Assembly (NCBI GenBank): GCA_963761655.1
Contig: CAVXHI010000002.1
Coordinates: 124,001-188,000 of the forward strand
Direction of reading: 5' to 3'
Source: RYN-122 sp963761655
Lineage (GTDB): Bacteria > Actinomycetota > Actinomycetes > Mycobacteriales > SCTD01
DNA length: 64,000 nucleotides
Below, piece by piece: positions 8,180 to 16,130 of the stretch (positions are counted from its first letter, which is position 1; each line of letters opens with the position of its first letter). The position numbers and the translations under genes are program-made. The notes below the pieces were generated by a model, which saw only the letters and a program-made list of their open reading frames with translations, did no database searches and was not told the origin of the DNA.

Positions 8180-8433
8180 ACAGCGACGACGTCCTCGCGG
8201 TCGTGCAGTCCGCGGTCGCGACGGTGCTCGAGGTCGACCCGGCGTCGGTCACCCGCACCACCCGCTTCCGCGAGGACCTGGAGGCCGACTCGCTGGCCCT
8301 CGTCGAGATCGTCGAGATCGTCGAGGAGACCCTGGCGCCGCAGGCACGCCCCGGGTTCCACATCGAGGACGAGGACCTCGACGGGCTCGCCACCGTCGGG
8401 GACGCCGTCGACTACGCCGTCGCCCGCCTGTGA
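8176..8433 (+). CDS. acpP: Acyl carrier protein
   Basis: An 85-residue, acidic, four-helix acyl carrier protein. Ser39 within EADSLALVEIVEIVEE is the 4'-phosphopantetheine attachment site (DSL motif). It carries growing acyl chains for fatty acid synthesis and would supply acyl-ACP to PlsX. The GTG at 8176 overlaps the plsX stop (GTGA). It is somewhat diverged from the classic FAS-II ACP, so a specialised ACP is possible, but the plsX-acpP-rnc context argues for a housekeeping role. Confidence 0.88.
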   Translation: MNSDDVLAVVQSAVATVLEVDPASVTRTTRFREDLEADSLALVEIVEIVEETLAPQARPGFHIEDEDLDGLATVGDAVDYAVARL

Positions 8434-8449
8434 GCCAAGGCAGCCCGCG

Positions 8450-9166
8450 GTGCCCCGCGACGGCGGCGCGCACCCGGGCGCTGTCGTGAGCGGCTACGCC
8501 CTGCTCGAGGCCGCCCTCGGGACCCCGCTCGAGCCGGGCCTGCTCGAGCGCGCGCTCACCCACCGGTCCTACGCCTACGAGCACGGCGGGCTGCCCACCA
8601 ACGAGCGCCTGGAGTTCCTCGGCGACGCCGTCCTCGGGCTCGTCGTCACGGACGCGCTCTACCGCAACCACCCCGAGCTCCCCGAGGGCCAGCTGGCCAA
8701 GCTGCGAGCCGGCGTCGTCAACACCCGGGCCCTGGCCGACGTCGCCCGCGGGCTCGAGCTCGGCCCGTGGCTGCGGCTCGGGCGCGGTGAGGAGACCACC
8801 GGCGGTCGCGACAAGACGACGATCCTGGCCGACACGATGGAGGCCCTGATCGGGGCGGTCTACGTCGAGCACGGCATCGAGGGCGCCACGGTCCTGGTCC
8901 GGGCGCTGTTCGACCCGCTGATGAGCGCGGCGTCCGAGGACGAGGGCGCGCTCGACTGGAAGACCGCCCTGCAGGAGCTCGGGGCGTCCGGCGGCCTCGG
9001 CGTCCCGACGTACGTGCTGAGCGAGACCGGTCCCGACCACGCCAAGCACTTCACGGCCGAGGTCGCCCTCGCGGGCCTGGTGCGGGGGCAGGGCGCCGGC
9101 CGGAGCAAGAAGGAGGCCGAGCAGGTCGCTGCCCGGGCCGCCTGCGCCGCCCTGCGGCAGGGCTAG
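8450..9166 (+). CDS. rnc: Ribonuclease III
   Basis: A 238-residue RNase III that cleaves double-stranded RNA, chiefly in rRNA maturation. The catalytic signature NERLEFLGDAVLGLVVTDAL is at about residues 51-70; the second acidic cluster is DTMEALIGAVY. The C-terminal dsRNA-binding domain (about 165-235) ends AGRSKKEAEQVAARAACAAL. The GTG at 8450 is used; a shorter form could start at the GTG of VSGYALLEAAL. The stop overlaps the mutM GTG by one base (TAGTG). Confidence 0.96.
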   Translation: MPRDGGAHPGAVVSGYALLEAALGTPLEPGLLERALTHRSYAYEHGGLPTNERLEFLGDAVLGLVVTDALYRNHPELPEGQLAKLRAGVVNTRALADVARGLELGPWLRLGRGEETTGGRDKTTILADTMEALIGAVYVEHGIEGATVLVRALFDPLMSAASEDEGALDWKTALQELGASGGLGVPTYVLSETGPDHAKHFTAEVALAGLVRGQGAGRSKKEAEQVAARAACAALRQG

Positions 9167-10020
9167 TGCCCGAGCTCCCCGAGGTCGAGGTCGTCCGGCG
9201 CGGCCTGGAGCGCGGCGTCGTCGGGCGGACGGTCGCCGCCGTCGAGGTCCGGCACCCGCGCGCCGTCCGGCGGCACGAGGCGGGCGCGGAGGACTTCCGG
9301 GCGCTGCTCGAGGGCAGGGAGATCACGTCCGCGGAGCGCCGGGGCAAGTACCTGTGGCTGCCCCTCGACAGCGGCGACGCCCTGACCGGTCACCTCGGCA
9401 TGAGCGGGCAGCTGCTCGTGAAGCCCGGCGACCAGCCCGACGAGACCCACCTGCGCATCCGGTTCACCTTCGCCGACGGCGGGCGGGAGCTGCGGTTCGT
9501 CGACCAGCGCACCTTCGGCGGCCTGGCCGTCGTCGCCGGGGGAGCAGCCCTGCCCCACACGATCGCGCACATCGCCCGCGACCCCCTCGACCCGGACTTC
9601 GACGACGACGCCTTCGTCGCCGGCCTGCGGGCGAAGCGCACCGGGGTCAAGCGGGCCCTGCTCGACCAGACGCTCGTCAGCGGCATCGGCAACATCTACG
9701 CCGACGAGACGCTCTGGCGCGCCCAGCTGCACGGCGCCCGCCCCACCGAGCTGGTGACCCGGCCGAAGGCGCGCGAGCTGCTGGCCCGGGCGCGGGCGGT
9801 GCTGGAGGAGTCCCTGCAGCAGGGCGGCACGAGCTTCGACGCCCTCTACGTCTCCACCGAGGGCGTCAGCGGGCTGTTCGCGCGCTCCCTGAACGCCTAC
9901 GGGCGGGAGGACCAGCCGTGCCCGCGCTGCGGGACGCCGATCCGGCGGGAGTCCTTCATGAACCGGAGCTCGTTCAGCTGCCCGCGGTGCCAGCCGCGGC
10001 CGCGGGCCGGGCGGTGGTGA
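9166..10020 (+). CDS. mutM: Formamidopyrimidine-DNA glycosylase (Fpg/MutM)
   Basis: A 284-residue base-excision-repair glycosylase/AP lyase that removes 8-oxoguanine and Fapy lesions. The mature N-terminus PELPEVEVVRRGLE supplies the catalytic Pro and Glu. The H2TH region contains LVSGIGNIYADETLW, and the C-terminal zinc finger has CPRCG and CPRCQ at about residues 251 and 273. The GTG at 9166 is fixed by the need for Pro2. It lies downstream of rnc as in many actinomycetes. The last 47 bases overlap a small gene on the opposite strand. Confidence 0.96.
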   Translation: MPELPEVEVVRRGLERGVVGRTVAAVEVRHPRAVRRHEAGAEDFRALLEGREITSAERRGKYLWLPLDSGDALTGHLGMSGQLLVKPGDQPDETHLRIRFTFADGGRELRFVDQRTFGGLAVVAGGAALPHTIAHIARDPLDPDFDDDAFVAGLRAKRTGVKRALLDQTLVSGIGNIYADETLWRAQLHGARPTELVTRPKARELLARARAVLEESLQQGGTSFDALYVSTEGVSGLFARSLNAYGREDQPCPRCGTPIRRESFMNRSSFSCPRCQPRPRAGRW

Positions 10021-10195
10021 GGGCCTCGCGGACCCCGGGCGGCACGGCGCCGTCCGCCTGACGCGGTGTCCACCCCTGCGACGGCACCCACTGCGAGCCG
10101 CAGCCGGTGCACGCGAACAGCGGTTCTCCGTCGAGCCTGGCCGGGGTCCTGCCCCACGCGCACAGGGTCCGGCAGGGGGAGACGCGCAGGGCCAC
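9974..10195 (-). CDS. Small Cys-rich (zinc-ribbon-like) protein
   Basis: A 73-residue protein with a C-x3-C pair (Cys8, Cys12) and a FACTGCGSQWVPSQGWTP segment with a CxxC, the look of a small zinc ribbon. The GTG start (complement of 10193-10195) has a TAGCCT hexamer 6 nt upstream and no Shine-Dalgarno, fitting the leaderless pattern seen across the window. That supports a real gene despite its 47-base antisense overlap with the mutM end. The tail after about residue 50 is Ala-rich and unstructured. Function unknown; I only recall similar short Cys-rich proteins in actinomycetes. Confidence 0.6.
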   Translation of the reverse strand: MALRVSPCRTLCAWGRTPARLDGEPLFACTGCGSQWVPSQGWTPRQADGAVPPGVREALTTARPAAAAGTAGS

Positions 10196-10201
10196 CAGGG
10201 C

Positions 10202-10207
10202 AGGCTA
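10202..10207 (-). promoter_or_regulatory. -10-like hexamer (TAGCCT on the minus strand), leaderless start of the Cys-rich protein
   Basis: The plus strand reads AGGCTA. Six bases separate it from the GTG ending at 10195. There is no Shine-Dalgarno sequence. Confidence 0.45.
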
Positions 10208-10212
10208 GGCGC

Positions 10213-10506
10213 TCACTCCTGGTCGAGCTCGGCGCGGTCGCCCTCGCCAGGGCTCGCGGGGGCGGCCGCCGTCGGCACGTCGCCCGGCACCCCGCCGGTC
10301 GGGCCGGGGAGCGGGACCACCAGCGGCGGGGTCTCGTAGGGGAGGTCCGGCTCGACGACGGCAGGGGTCTGGTAGAGGCGCTGCTGACCAGGGTCGGCCT
10401 GGTCGTCGGGCAGGTTGCCGTTGAAGGCGTCCGACCCCTCGCTGCAGCCGGTCAGGACGGCGAGCGCGAGAGCGCCGGCGAGGACGAGGGCGACGGGGCG
10501 GGACAC
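10213..10506 (-). CDS. Small secreted lipoprotein
   Basis: A 97-residue protein with a classic lipoprotein signal: a short basic start (MSRPVALVLAG), a hydrophobic stretch and the lipobox LTGC at about residues 18-21, so Cys21 would be acylated and the protein anchored outside the membrane. The rest is short, acidic and Pro/Gly-rich with no recognisable domain. The GTG start follows CTGGAGGTCCT, a good Shine-Dalgarno. It is transcribed away from acyP; the 45 bases between them hold both start regions. Function unknown. Confidence 0.8.
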   Translation of the reverse strand: MSRPVALVLAGALALAVLTGCSEGSDAFNGNLPDDQADPGQQRLYQTPAVVEPDLPYETPPLVVPLPGPTGGVPGDVPTAAAPASPGEGDRAELDQE

Positions 10507-10537
10507 AGGACCTCCAGGAGTGGGCTCGACGCGCCCC

Positions 10538-10543
10538 TACCCT
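10538..10543 (+). promoter_or_regulatory. -10-like hexamer TACCCT, leaderless start of acyP
   Basis: TACCCT ends 8 nt before the acyP GTG at 10552, with no Shine-Dalgarno between. It fits the TAnnnT form. Confidence 0.45.
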
Positions 10544-10551
10544 CGACTCCC

Positions 10552-10833
10552 GTGTCCACCCGCACGCGTGTCACGGCCCACGTCAAGGGGCGCGTCCAGG
10601 GCGTCGGCTTCCGGTGGTGGACGCGGGCGCGGGCGCTCGAGCTGGGGCTCGCCGGGACCGCCACCAACCTCGACGACGGCCGGGTGGAGGTCGTCGCCGA
10701 GGGCCCGCGCGAGGACTGCGAGGCGCTGCTCGCGCTGCTGCGCGGAGGGACGACGCCCGGAGCGGTGGTGCACGTCGGGGCGCAGTGGACGGAGCCGCGG
10801 CTGGACCCCGACGCCGGCTTCGCCGAGCGCTAG
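10552..10833 (+). CDS. acyP: Acylphosphatase
   Basis: A 93-residue acylphosphatase that hydrolyses carboxyl-phosphate bonds of acyl phosphates. The signature GRVQGVGFRWWTRARALELG (residues 13-32) includes catalytic Arg21; catalytic Asn39 lies in GTATNLDDGRVEV. The GTG start gives the standard family N-terminus VSTRTRVTAHVKGRVQGVGF. Its place between mutM and smc matches mycobacterial gene order. An apparent leaderless promoter precedes it and a hairpin terminator follows directly. Confidence 0.95.
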   Translation: MSTRTRVTAHVKGRVQGVGFRWWTRARALELGLAGTATNLDDGRVEVVAEGPREDCEALLALLRGGTTPGAVVHVGAQWTEPRLDPDAGFAER

Positions 10834-10861
10834 ACGGGCGGGAGCGGCCCGGGTCGCCCGT
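10834..10861 (+). terminator. Hairpin immediately after acyP
   Basis: ACGGGCG (10834-10840) pairs perfectly with CGCCCGT (10855-10861) around a 14-base GC-rich loop, starting at the first base after the acyP stop. Confidence 0.5.
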
Positions 10862-10937
10862 GGAGGCGCGACCGTGACCCGACCGTGACGAGGTCCTTGA
10901 CCTGCGCAGGGCAGGGTGAGACCCTCGAGTCACCACA

Positions 10938-10955
10938 CCTGGGGGTCGCCCCAGG
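10938..10955. other. Hairpin in the acyP to coiled-coil-gene interval
   Basis: CCTGGGG/CCCCAGG form a perfect 7-bp stem around GTCG. It lies about 110 bases before the next start codon, so it could be a second terminator or part of a leader. Just upstream, GACCGTGAC occurs twice 10 bases apart (from about 10869). Confidence 0.35.
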
Positions 10956-11063
10956 CGCCCGCTCCACGAACGCCCGGTGCCCGATGCACCGTGGCACAGG
11001 AGCAGCCCCGGCGCCAGGCAGATCCCAGGTCGTGGATCCACACCCTCAACGCGGAGGATCGTC

Positions 11064-11264
11064 ATGGCCAAGGCTCTGTTCGGGCACGTCGGTGCCGGCA
11101 ACGACCTGCGGCTCGCCGCCGAGGTCCGCCGTCTGCGCGGCCGGGTCGCCGAGCTCGAGGCGGAGCTGGCGGCGCTGCGCAGCCACACCGACCTCTCGGT
11201 CACCGACGACGACCTGCGCCTGCTGACGCTCGACGAGCGCCTCGACGAGCCCGCCTTCAGCTAG
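11064..11264 (+). CDS. Small actinobacterial coiled-coil protein
   Basis: A 66-residue protein: MAKALFGHVGAGNDLRLAAE, then a heptad-like Arg/Glu/Leu helix (RRLRGRVAELEAELAALRS, about 22-40), then an acidic tail ending LDEPAFS. The ATG at 11064 follows GGAGG at optimal spacing, preferred over an in-frame upstream ATG at 10977. Short proteins of the same plan, beginning MxKALxGHVG, are as far as I recall common in actinomycetes, but I know of no function. A strong terminator follows within 13 bases, so it is likely a single-gene unit. Confidence 0.8.
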   Translation: MAKALFGHVGAGNDLRLAAEVRRLRGRVAELEAELAALRSHTDLSVTDDDLRLLTLDERLDEPAFS

Positions 11265-11276
11265 CACTACCCCGAC

Positions 11277-11302
11277 AGGCCGGTCCCCGCGGGGGCCGGC
11301 CT
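11277..11302 (+). terminator. Hairpin terminator
   Basis: An 11-bp stem (11277-11287 with 11292-11302, one G-T wobble) around CGCG, 12 bases after the coiled-coil gene stop. Confidence 0.75.
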
Positions 11303-11379
11303 TCGTCGTGCCCGGGGGGTGGGGCGCTGCCTCGAGCCCCCGCCGTCCCGCGACCCGCCGCACCCCCCGCTCCAGCCGA

Positions 11380-11526
11380 CCTCCCGCACCCGGACGTCCG
11401 GGACCCGCACGTCCCCACGTCCCGCACCGCCCGCACCGCCCGCACCCGCACGTCCAGCACCCGCACGGGCCGCACCTGCACCTCCCGCACCTGCACCTCC
11501 TGCACCTCCTGCACCTCCTGCACCGC
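11380..11526. repeat. Low-complexity CGCAC / CCTGCACCT repeat tract
   Basis: Many copies of CCCGCAC-type units grade into a tandem 9-mer CCTGCACCT (three exact copies plus flanking variants, about 11488-11526). Units are head-to-tail with no unique spacers, so this is a simple-sequence/satellite tract and not a CRISPR array. Confidence 0.75.
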
Positions 11527-11539
11527 ATGTCCGTGCGCA

Positions 11540-11661
11540 GCGACGGTCCCGGGGCCAGTCGTCGTCGCTGCGGACGGACAAGCGGGACGCCTGTGGCTGC
11601 CGGGACGCCTGCGACCACGGCGACGGCCGGGAGTCGTGCTACCGACCGGCAAGCGGGACGG
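11540..11661. repeat. 122-bp direct repeat, copy A
   Basis: Aligns base for base without gaps to 11726-11847. I count about 15 mismatches in 122 (roughly 88% identity). Shared core: GTCGTCGCTGCGGACGGAC. Confidence 0.75.
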
Positions 11662-11725
11662 CCGTGACCGTGGCCGGGGTCTCGGGGCCGGATCTCGTCG
11701 CTGCCGACGGACAAGCGGGACGGCG

Positions 11726-11847
11726 GCGACGGTCCCGGGCCCAGGCGTCGTCGCTGCGGACGGACGAGCGGGACGCCTGTGACTGCCGTGACGCCTGCGA
11801 CCGTGGCGACGGCCGGGGGTCGCGCTGCGGCCGGACAGGCGGGACGG
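11726..11847. repeat. 122-bp direct repeat, copy B
   Basis: Second copy, offset exactly 186 bases from copy A. The interval (11662-11725) holds a third, partial copy of the core (CTCGTCGCTGCCGACGGACA from about 11693). The differences show no synonymous-site bias that would point to coding. Confidence 0.75.
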
Positions 11848-12001
11848 TCGGTCGACTGCGACGGCCGAGGATGAGGACGACCAGGACGGCCGCGACAGCA
11901 GGGACGCACGCCACCGGCGCCAGCGCCCGCCACGCACGATCGGCGCCGGGACACCCCCCGGGCCGCTAGCGTCGCGCCGTCGGGCGAGCAGGAAGGACGT
12001 C

Positions 12002-15000
12002 GTGCACCTCAAGAGCCTCACGCTGAAGGGCTTCAAGTCCTTCGCGTCCGCGACGACGCTCCGCTTCGAGCCCGGCATCACCTGCGTCGTCGGGCCGAAC
12101 GGCTCCGGCAAGAGCAACGTCGTCGACGCGATGGCCTGGGTGCTGGGTGAGCAGGGGGCCAAGGCCCTGCGCGGCGGGAAGATGGAGGACGTCATCTTCG
12201 CCGGGACGCCCGGCAAGCCGCCGCTGGGCCGCGCCGAGGTGACGCTGACGATCGACAACACCGACGGCGCCCTCCCGATCGAGTACGCCGAGGTGACGAT
12301 CACCAGGCTGATGTTCCGCGACGGCGGCAGCGAGTACGCGATCAACGGGACGAAGTGCCGTCTGGTCGACGTCCAGGAGCTCATGAGCGACAGCGGCATC
12401 GGCCGCGAGCTGCACGTCGTCGTCGGGCAGGGGCAGCTGGACGCCGTCCTGTCGGCGCGGCCCGAGGACCGGCGCGCCTTCATCGAGGAGGCCGCCGGGG
12501 TCCTCAAGCACAAGAAGCGCAAGGAGAAGGCGCTCCGCAAGCTCGAGGCCATGCAGGCCAACCTGTCGCGGCTGCAGGACCTCACGGCCGAGCTCCGGCG
12601 GCAGCTCAAGCCGCTCGGGCGGCAGGCGGAGGTGGCTCGCCGGGCCTCCCAGGTGCAGGCCGACCTGCGCGACGCCCGGCTGCGGCTGCTCGCCGACGAC
12701 CTCGTCCAGCTCCGGACGACGCTGGCCGCGGAGGTCCGCGACGAGACCGCGCTGCGGGCCCGGAGGGCCGAGGTCGAGGCGGCGCTCGCGCAGCTGCAGC
12801 AGCAGGAGACCGCACTGGAGGCCGCGACGGCGGAGCAGGCGCCGCGGTTGGCCCGGGCGCAGGAGACCTGGTACCGCCTGTCGGCGCTCGAGGAGCGGCT
12901 GCGCGGCACCGCCAACCTCGCCGCCGAACGACGCCGTCATCTCACCCAGCCGCTCGCCGAGCAGGGCCGTCAGGGCCGCGACCCGGAGCAGCTCGAGGCC
13001 GAGGCGGCCACGGTGCGCGAGCAGGAGCGGGCGCTCGTCGCGCAGCAGGCCGCCGACGGCCAGGCGCTCAAGGACACCGTCACCCGGCGCACGGACCTCG
13101 AGGCGGCGCTGGTCACGGAGGAGAAGGCACTGGTCGCGGCCGTCCGGGCCGTGGCGGACCGCCGCGAGGGGCTCGCCCGGCTCACCGGCCAGGTCGGGGC
13201 GCTGCGCAGCCGGGCGCAGGCCGCGGAGGCCGAGCTGGGGCGGATCGCGGTCTCGCTGACCGAGGCGCACGTCCGGGCCGACCGCGCCCGGGCGGAGCTC
13301 GACGAGCTGCAGACCCAGGCGGGCGGGCTGGACGAGGGCGAGGTCGACCTCGACGAGCGGCACGAGCAGGCCGAGGTCGCCCTCGCCGCCGCCCAGGACG
13401 TGCTCGCCAGGCTGCAGGCCGACGAGCGGGAGGCCGAGCGCGACCGCTCCACCTGGGCCGCCCGCCGGGACGCCCTGTCCCTGTCCCTCCAGCGCAAGGA
13501 CGGGTCGGGCGCACTGCTGGCCGGCGAGGTCCCCGGCGTGCTCGGCACGGTCGCCGCGCTCGTCTCGGTGCAGGCCGGCGCGGAGCACGCCGTCGCGGCG
13601 GCACTGGGAGCGGCGGCCGACGCGGTCGCCGTCGGCGGTCCGGCCGACGCCGCTGCCGCCCTGACGCTGCTGCGCACGACCGACGCCGGGCGTGCGGGGC
13701 TCCTCGTCGGTGGCGGCACCGCTCCGGAGCCGACCCGCTCTGCGCTGCCGGCCGGCTGCACGTGGGCGCTCGACCTCGTCGAGGCACCGGCGGCGCTGCA
13801 GGCCGCCGTGTCCCGTCTGCTCGCCGACGTCGCCGTCGTCCCCGACCTCGACGCCGCCCGCGACCTCGCGGCGTCGGGCCTGCGCTGCGTGACCCGGGAC
13901 GGCGACGTCCTCGGACCCGACTGGGCGTCCGGCGGCTCGGCGGGCGCCCCGTCGCTGCTGGAGGTGCAGGCCGCGGTCGACGAGGCGGCCGCGGAGCACG
14001 ACGCCGCCCAGCAGCGGTACGAGCGGCTGCACTTCGAGGTGGCCCGGGCGGTCGCGCAGGTGACGACCGCGAAGGAGGAGGTCGAGGCCGCGCTGCAGGT
14101 GCTGCACGACAGCGACGCGCGCATGGCGGCCGTCGCCGAGCAGCTCGGGCTGCTGGCCAGCGCGGTGCGGTCGGCCGAGGCCGAGGCCGGGCGCCTCGAG
14201 CAGGCCCGGGTGAACGCCGAGCAGGCCCGCGACCGCGACCTGTCCGGCCTCGCCGCCCTCGAGGAGCGGCTCGCCCTGGCCGAGGCGACCCCTGCCGACG
14301 AGGAGCCGACGCCCGAGGTCCGCGACCGGCTCGCCGTCGCCGCGACGCAGGCCCGGGCCGCCGAGGTCGAGGCCCGGCTCGCCGTCCGCACGGGGGAGGA
14401 GCGGGGCAAGGCGCTGTCCGGCCGCGCGGAGGCGCTGGAGCGGTCGGCGCGGCAGGAGCGGGCGGCCCGCGAGCGTCTCGTCGTCGTGCGGGAGCAGCGG
14501 GCGCGGGGCGCGGCGCTGGCCGAGGCGGTCGTGGGGGCGGCGTCGCAGGCGCTGGAGCGGATCGCGGTGTCGCTGCGCGGGGCCACCGAGGAGCGGGAGG
14601 CGGCGCAGGCGGACCGCACCCGCACTGACGCCGAGCTGACCGGGCTGCGCGGTCGTACCCGTGAGCTGGCCGCCGAGCTGGACCGGCTGACCGACGTCGT
14701 GCACCGCGACGAGGTGGCGCGGGCCGAGCAGCGCCTGCGGATCGAGCAGCTCGAGGAGAAGGCGGTCGCGGAGTGGGGCGTCCCGCTCGAGCAGCTGACG
14801 GCTGACTACGGCCCGGACGCCCTGGTGCCCGGGGACGACGACGGCGACCCCACGCCCTACGACCGTGCCGTCCAGGAGAAGCGGGCCGCGGCGGCCGACC
14901 GCGCGCTGGCCCTGCTCGGCAGGGTCAACCCCCTGGCGCTCGAGGAGTACGCCGCGCTCGAGGAGCGGTCGCAGTTCCTGGCCACCCAGCTCGACGACCT

Positions 15001-15523
15001 CACGGCCACCCGCCGCGACCTGCTCACCGTCGTGCGCGACGTCGACGAGCGCATCCACGACGTGTTCGCGGAGGCCTACGCCGACGTCGAGCGCGAGTTC
15101 GTCGAGGTGTTCGCGACCCTGTTCCCGGGCGGCGAGGGCAAGCTCGTGCTGACCGCCCCGGACGACATGCTCACCACCGGCATCGAGGTCCTGGCCCGAC
15201 CCGCCGGCAAGAAGGTCAGCCGGCTGTCGCTGCTCTCGGGCGGGGAGCGGTCGCTCACGGCGATCGCCCTGCTGGTCGCGATCTTCCGGGCCCGGCCCTC
15301 GCCGTTCTACGTCATGGACGAGGTCGAGGCGGCCCTGGACGACCGCAACCTCGGCCGGCTGCTCGAGCTGTTCGAGGGGCTCCGCCAGACGTCCCAGCTG
15401 ATCGTCATCACGCACCAGAAGCGGACGATGGAGATCGCCGACGCCCTGTACGGCGTCACCATGCGGGGCGACGGGGTCAGCGCCGTGGTGAGCCAGCGGC
15501 TGCGGGAGCGCGAGCCCGCCTAG
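12002..15523 (+). CDS. smc: Chromosome segregation ATPase SMC
   Basis: A 1173-residue SMC subunit that compacts and segregates chromosomes with ScpA/ScpB. The N-terminal head has Walker A GPNGSGKS (31-38) and the Q-loop region. Long Ala/Glu/Arg coiled coils flank a glycine-rich hinge at about 505-630. The C-terminal head has the ABC signature LLSGGERSLTAIALL (about 1075) and Walker B YVMDEVEAALDD (about 1102). The GTG at 12002 follows AGGAAGGA. Its stop overlaps the next gene's GTG by one base. Length and motifs are complete. Confidence 0.97.
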   Translation: MHLKSLTLKGFKSFASATTLRFEPGITCVVGPNGSGKSNVVDAMAWVLGEQGAKALRGGKMEDVIFAGTPGKPPLGRAEVTLTIDNTDGALPIEYAEVTITRLMFRDGGSEYAINGTKCRLVDVQELMSDSGIGRELHVVVGQGQLDAVLSARPEDRRAFIEEAAGVLKHKKRKEKALRKLEAMQANLSRLQDLTAELRRQLKPLGRQAEVARRASQVQADLRDARLRLLADDLVQLRTTLAAEVRDETALRARRAEVEAALAQLQQQETALEAATAEQAPRLARAQETWYRLSALEERLRGTANLAAERRRHLTQPLAEQGRQGRDPEQLEAEAATVREQERALVAQQAADGQALKDTVTRRTDLEAALVTEEKALVAAVRAVADRREGLARLTGQVGALRSRAQAAEAELGRIAVSLTEAHVRADRARAELDELQTQAGGLDEGEVDLDERHEQAEVALAAAQDVLARLQADEREAERDRSTWAARRDALSLSLQRKDGSGALLAGEVPGVLGTVAALVSVQAGAEHAVAAALGAAADAVAVGGPADAAAALTLLRTTDAGRAGLLVGGGTAPEPTRSALPAGCTWALDLVEAPAALQAAVSRLLADVAVVPDLDAARDLAASGLRCVTRDGDVLGPDWASGGSAGAPSLLEVQAAVDEAAAEHDAAQQRYERLHFEVARAVAQVTTAKEEVEAALQVLHDSDARMAAVAEQLGLLASAVRSAEAEAGRLEQARVNAEQARDRDLSGLAALEERLALAEATPADEEPTPEVRDRLAVAATQARAAEVEARLAVRTGEERGKALSGRAEALERSARQERAARERLVVVREQRARGAALAEAVVGAASQALERIAVSLRGATEEREAAQADRTRTDAELTGLRGRTRELAAELDRLTDVVHRDEVARAEQRLRIEQLEEKAVAEWGVPLEQLTADYGPDALVPGDDDGDPTPYDRAVQEKRAAAADRALALLGRVNPLALEEYAALEERSQFLATQLDDLTATRRDLLTVVRDVDERIHDVFAEAYADVEREFVEVFATLFPGGEGKLVLTAPDDMLTTGIEVLARPAGKKVSRLSLLSGGERSLTAIALLVAIFRARPSPFYVMDEVEAALDDRNLGRLLELFEGLRQTSQLIVITHQKRTMEIADALYGVTMRGDGVSAVVSQRLREREPA

Positions 15524-15969
15524 TGCCGCGCGTGCTGCTCACCGGCATGTCGGGGACCGGGAAGTCGACGGTGCTCGCCGCCCTGCCGGGCCCCACGGTC
15601 GACCTGGACGACGCCTGGTGCGTGCCCGTGGAGGACGGCCGGCGGCTGTGGGACCTCGGCGCCGTCGGCGCGCTGCTCGACGCCCACGACGACGTCGTCG
15701 TGGCCGGGTGCGAGGAGAACATGGGGCCGCTGCTGCCGCGCTTCGACGTCGTCGTGCTGCTGAGCGCCCCGCTGCCCGTCCTGCTGCACCGGCTCGCCAC
15801 GCGCACGGGCAACCCGTACGGCAGCACGCCGGGACAGCGGCAGCGGGTCGCGGACGACCTCGCCGAGGTCGAGCCGCTGCTGCGCCGGGTCGCGGACGTC
15901 GAGGTCCGCACGGACGCGCTCCTCGACGACGTCGTGCGGCGGGTCCGGCAGGCACTGCGGACGGGCTGA
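15523..15969 (+). CDS. Small P-loop nucleotide kinase-like protein
   Basis: A 148-residue P-loop protein with Walker A GMSGTGKST (8-16) at the N-terminus, an acidic VDLDDAW segment after strand 2, a VVVLLSAP strand and an arginine-rich lid (HRLATRTGNPYG). The fold resembles shikimate/adenylate-kinase-type small-molecule kinases, and the substrate is unknown. The GTG start overlaps the smc stop (TAGTG), so it is translationally coupled to smc, which does not by itself imply a shared role. About 160 non-coding bases follow before ftsY. Confidence 0.75.
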   Translation: MPRVLLTGMSGTGKSTVLAALPGPTVDLDDAWCVPVEDGRRLWDLGAVGALLDAHDDVVVAGCEENMGPLLPRFDVVVLLSAPLPVLLHRLATRTGNPYGSTPGQRQRVADDLAEVEPLLRRVADVEVRTDALLDDVVRRVRQALRTG

Positions 15970-16118
15970 CGCACGACCGACGTCCTCGGCGCGTCCCGCG
16001 ATCGGCAGGTCCCGGGACGACGTCGTCGCGCGGGTCGTGCAGCAGGACCGGCAGCACCGGAGACGGCGCGGGGCGGGGACGGCGGCGCACGCGTCCGACG
16101 TCGTCCACAGGCGGCTGG

Positions 16119-16124
16119 TAGGAC
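16119..16124 (+). promoter_or_regulatory. -10-like hexamer TAGGAC, leaderless start of ftsY
   Basis: TAGGAC(T) lies 6 nt before the ftsY GTG at 16131, with no Shine-Dalgarno sequence. Confidence 0.45.
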
Positions 16125-16130
16125 TGGTCC

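Larger units (their letters stand above)
11303..12001. other. ~700-bp gene-free region full of repeats upstream of smc
   Basis: No convincing gene on either strand: open frames here are Arg-, Gly- or Ala-rich low-complexity reading of the repeats. It contains a CGCAC-rich tract (11380-11526), two 122-bp diverged direct repeats (11540-11661, 11726-11847) with a partial third copy between them, and at the right end a TAGCGT -10-like hexamer (11967-11972) before smc. Confidence 0.8.

Noticed and set aside
11380..11526. Possible CRISPR array
   Set aside because: Units are short, head-to-tail and lack unique spacers; no cas genes nearby.
11267..11581. Gly/Ala/Arg-rich minus-strand frame in the repeat tract
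   Set aside because: Its composition comes from the AGGTGCAGG tandem repeats; there is no good start or domain.
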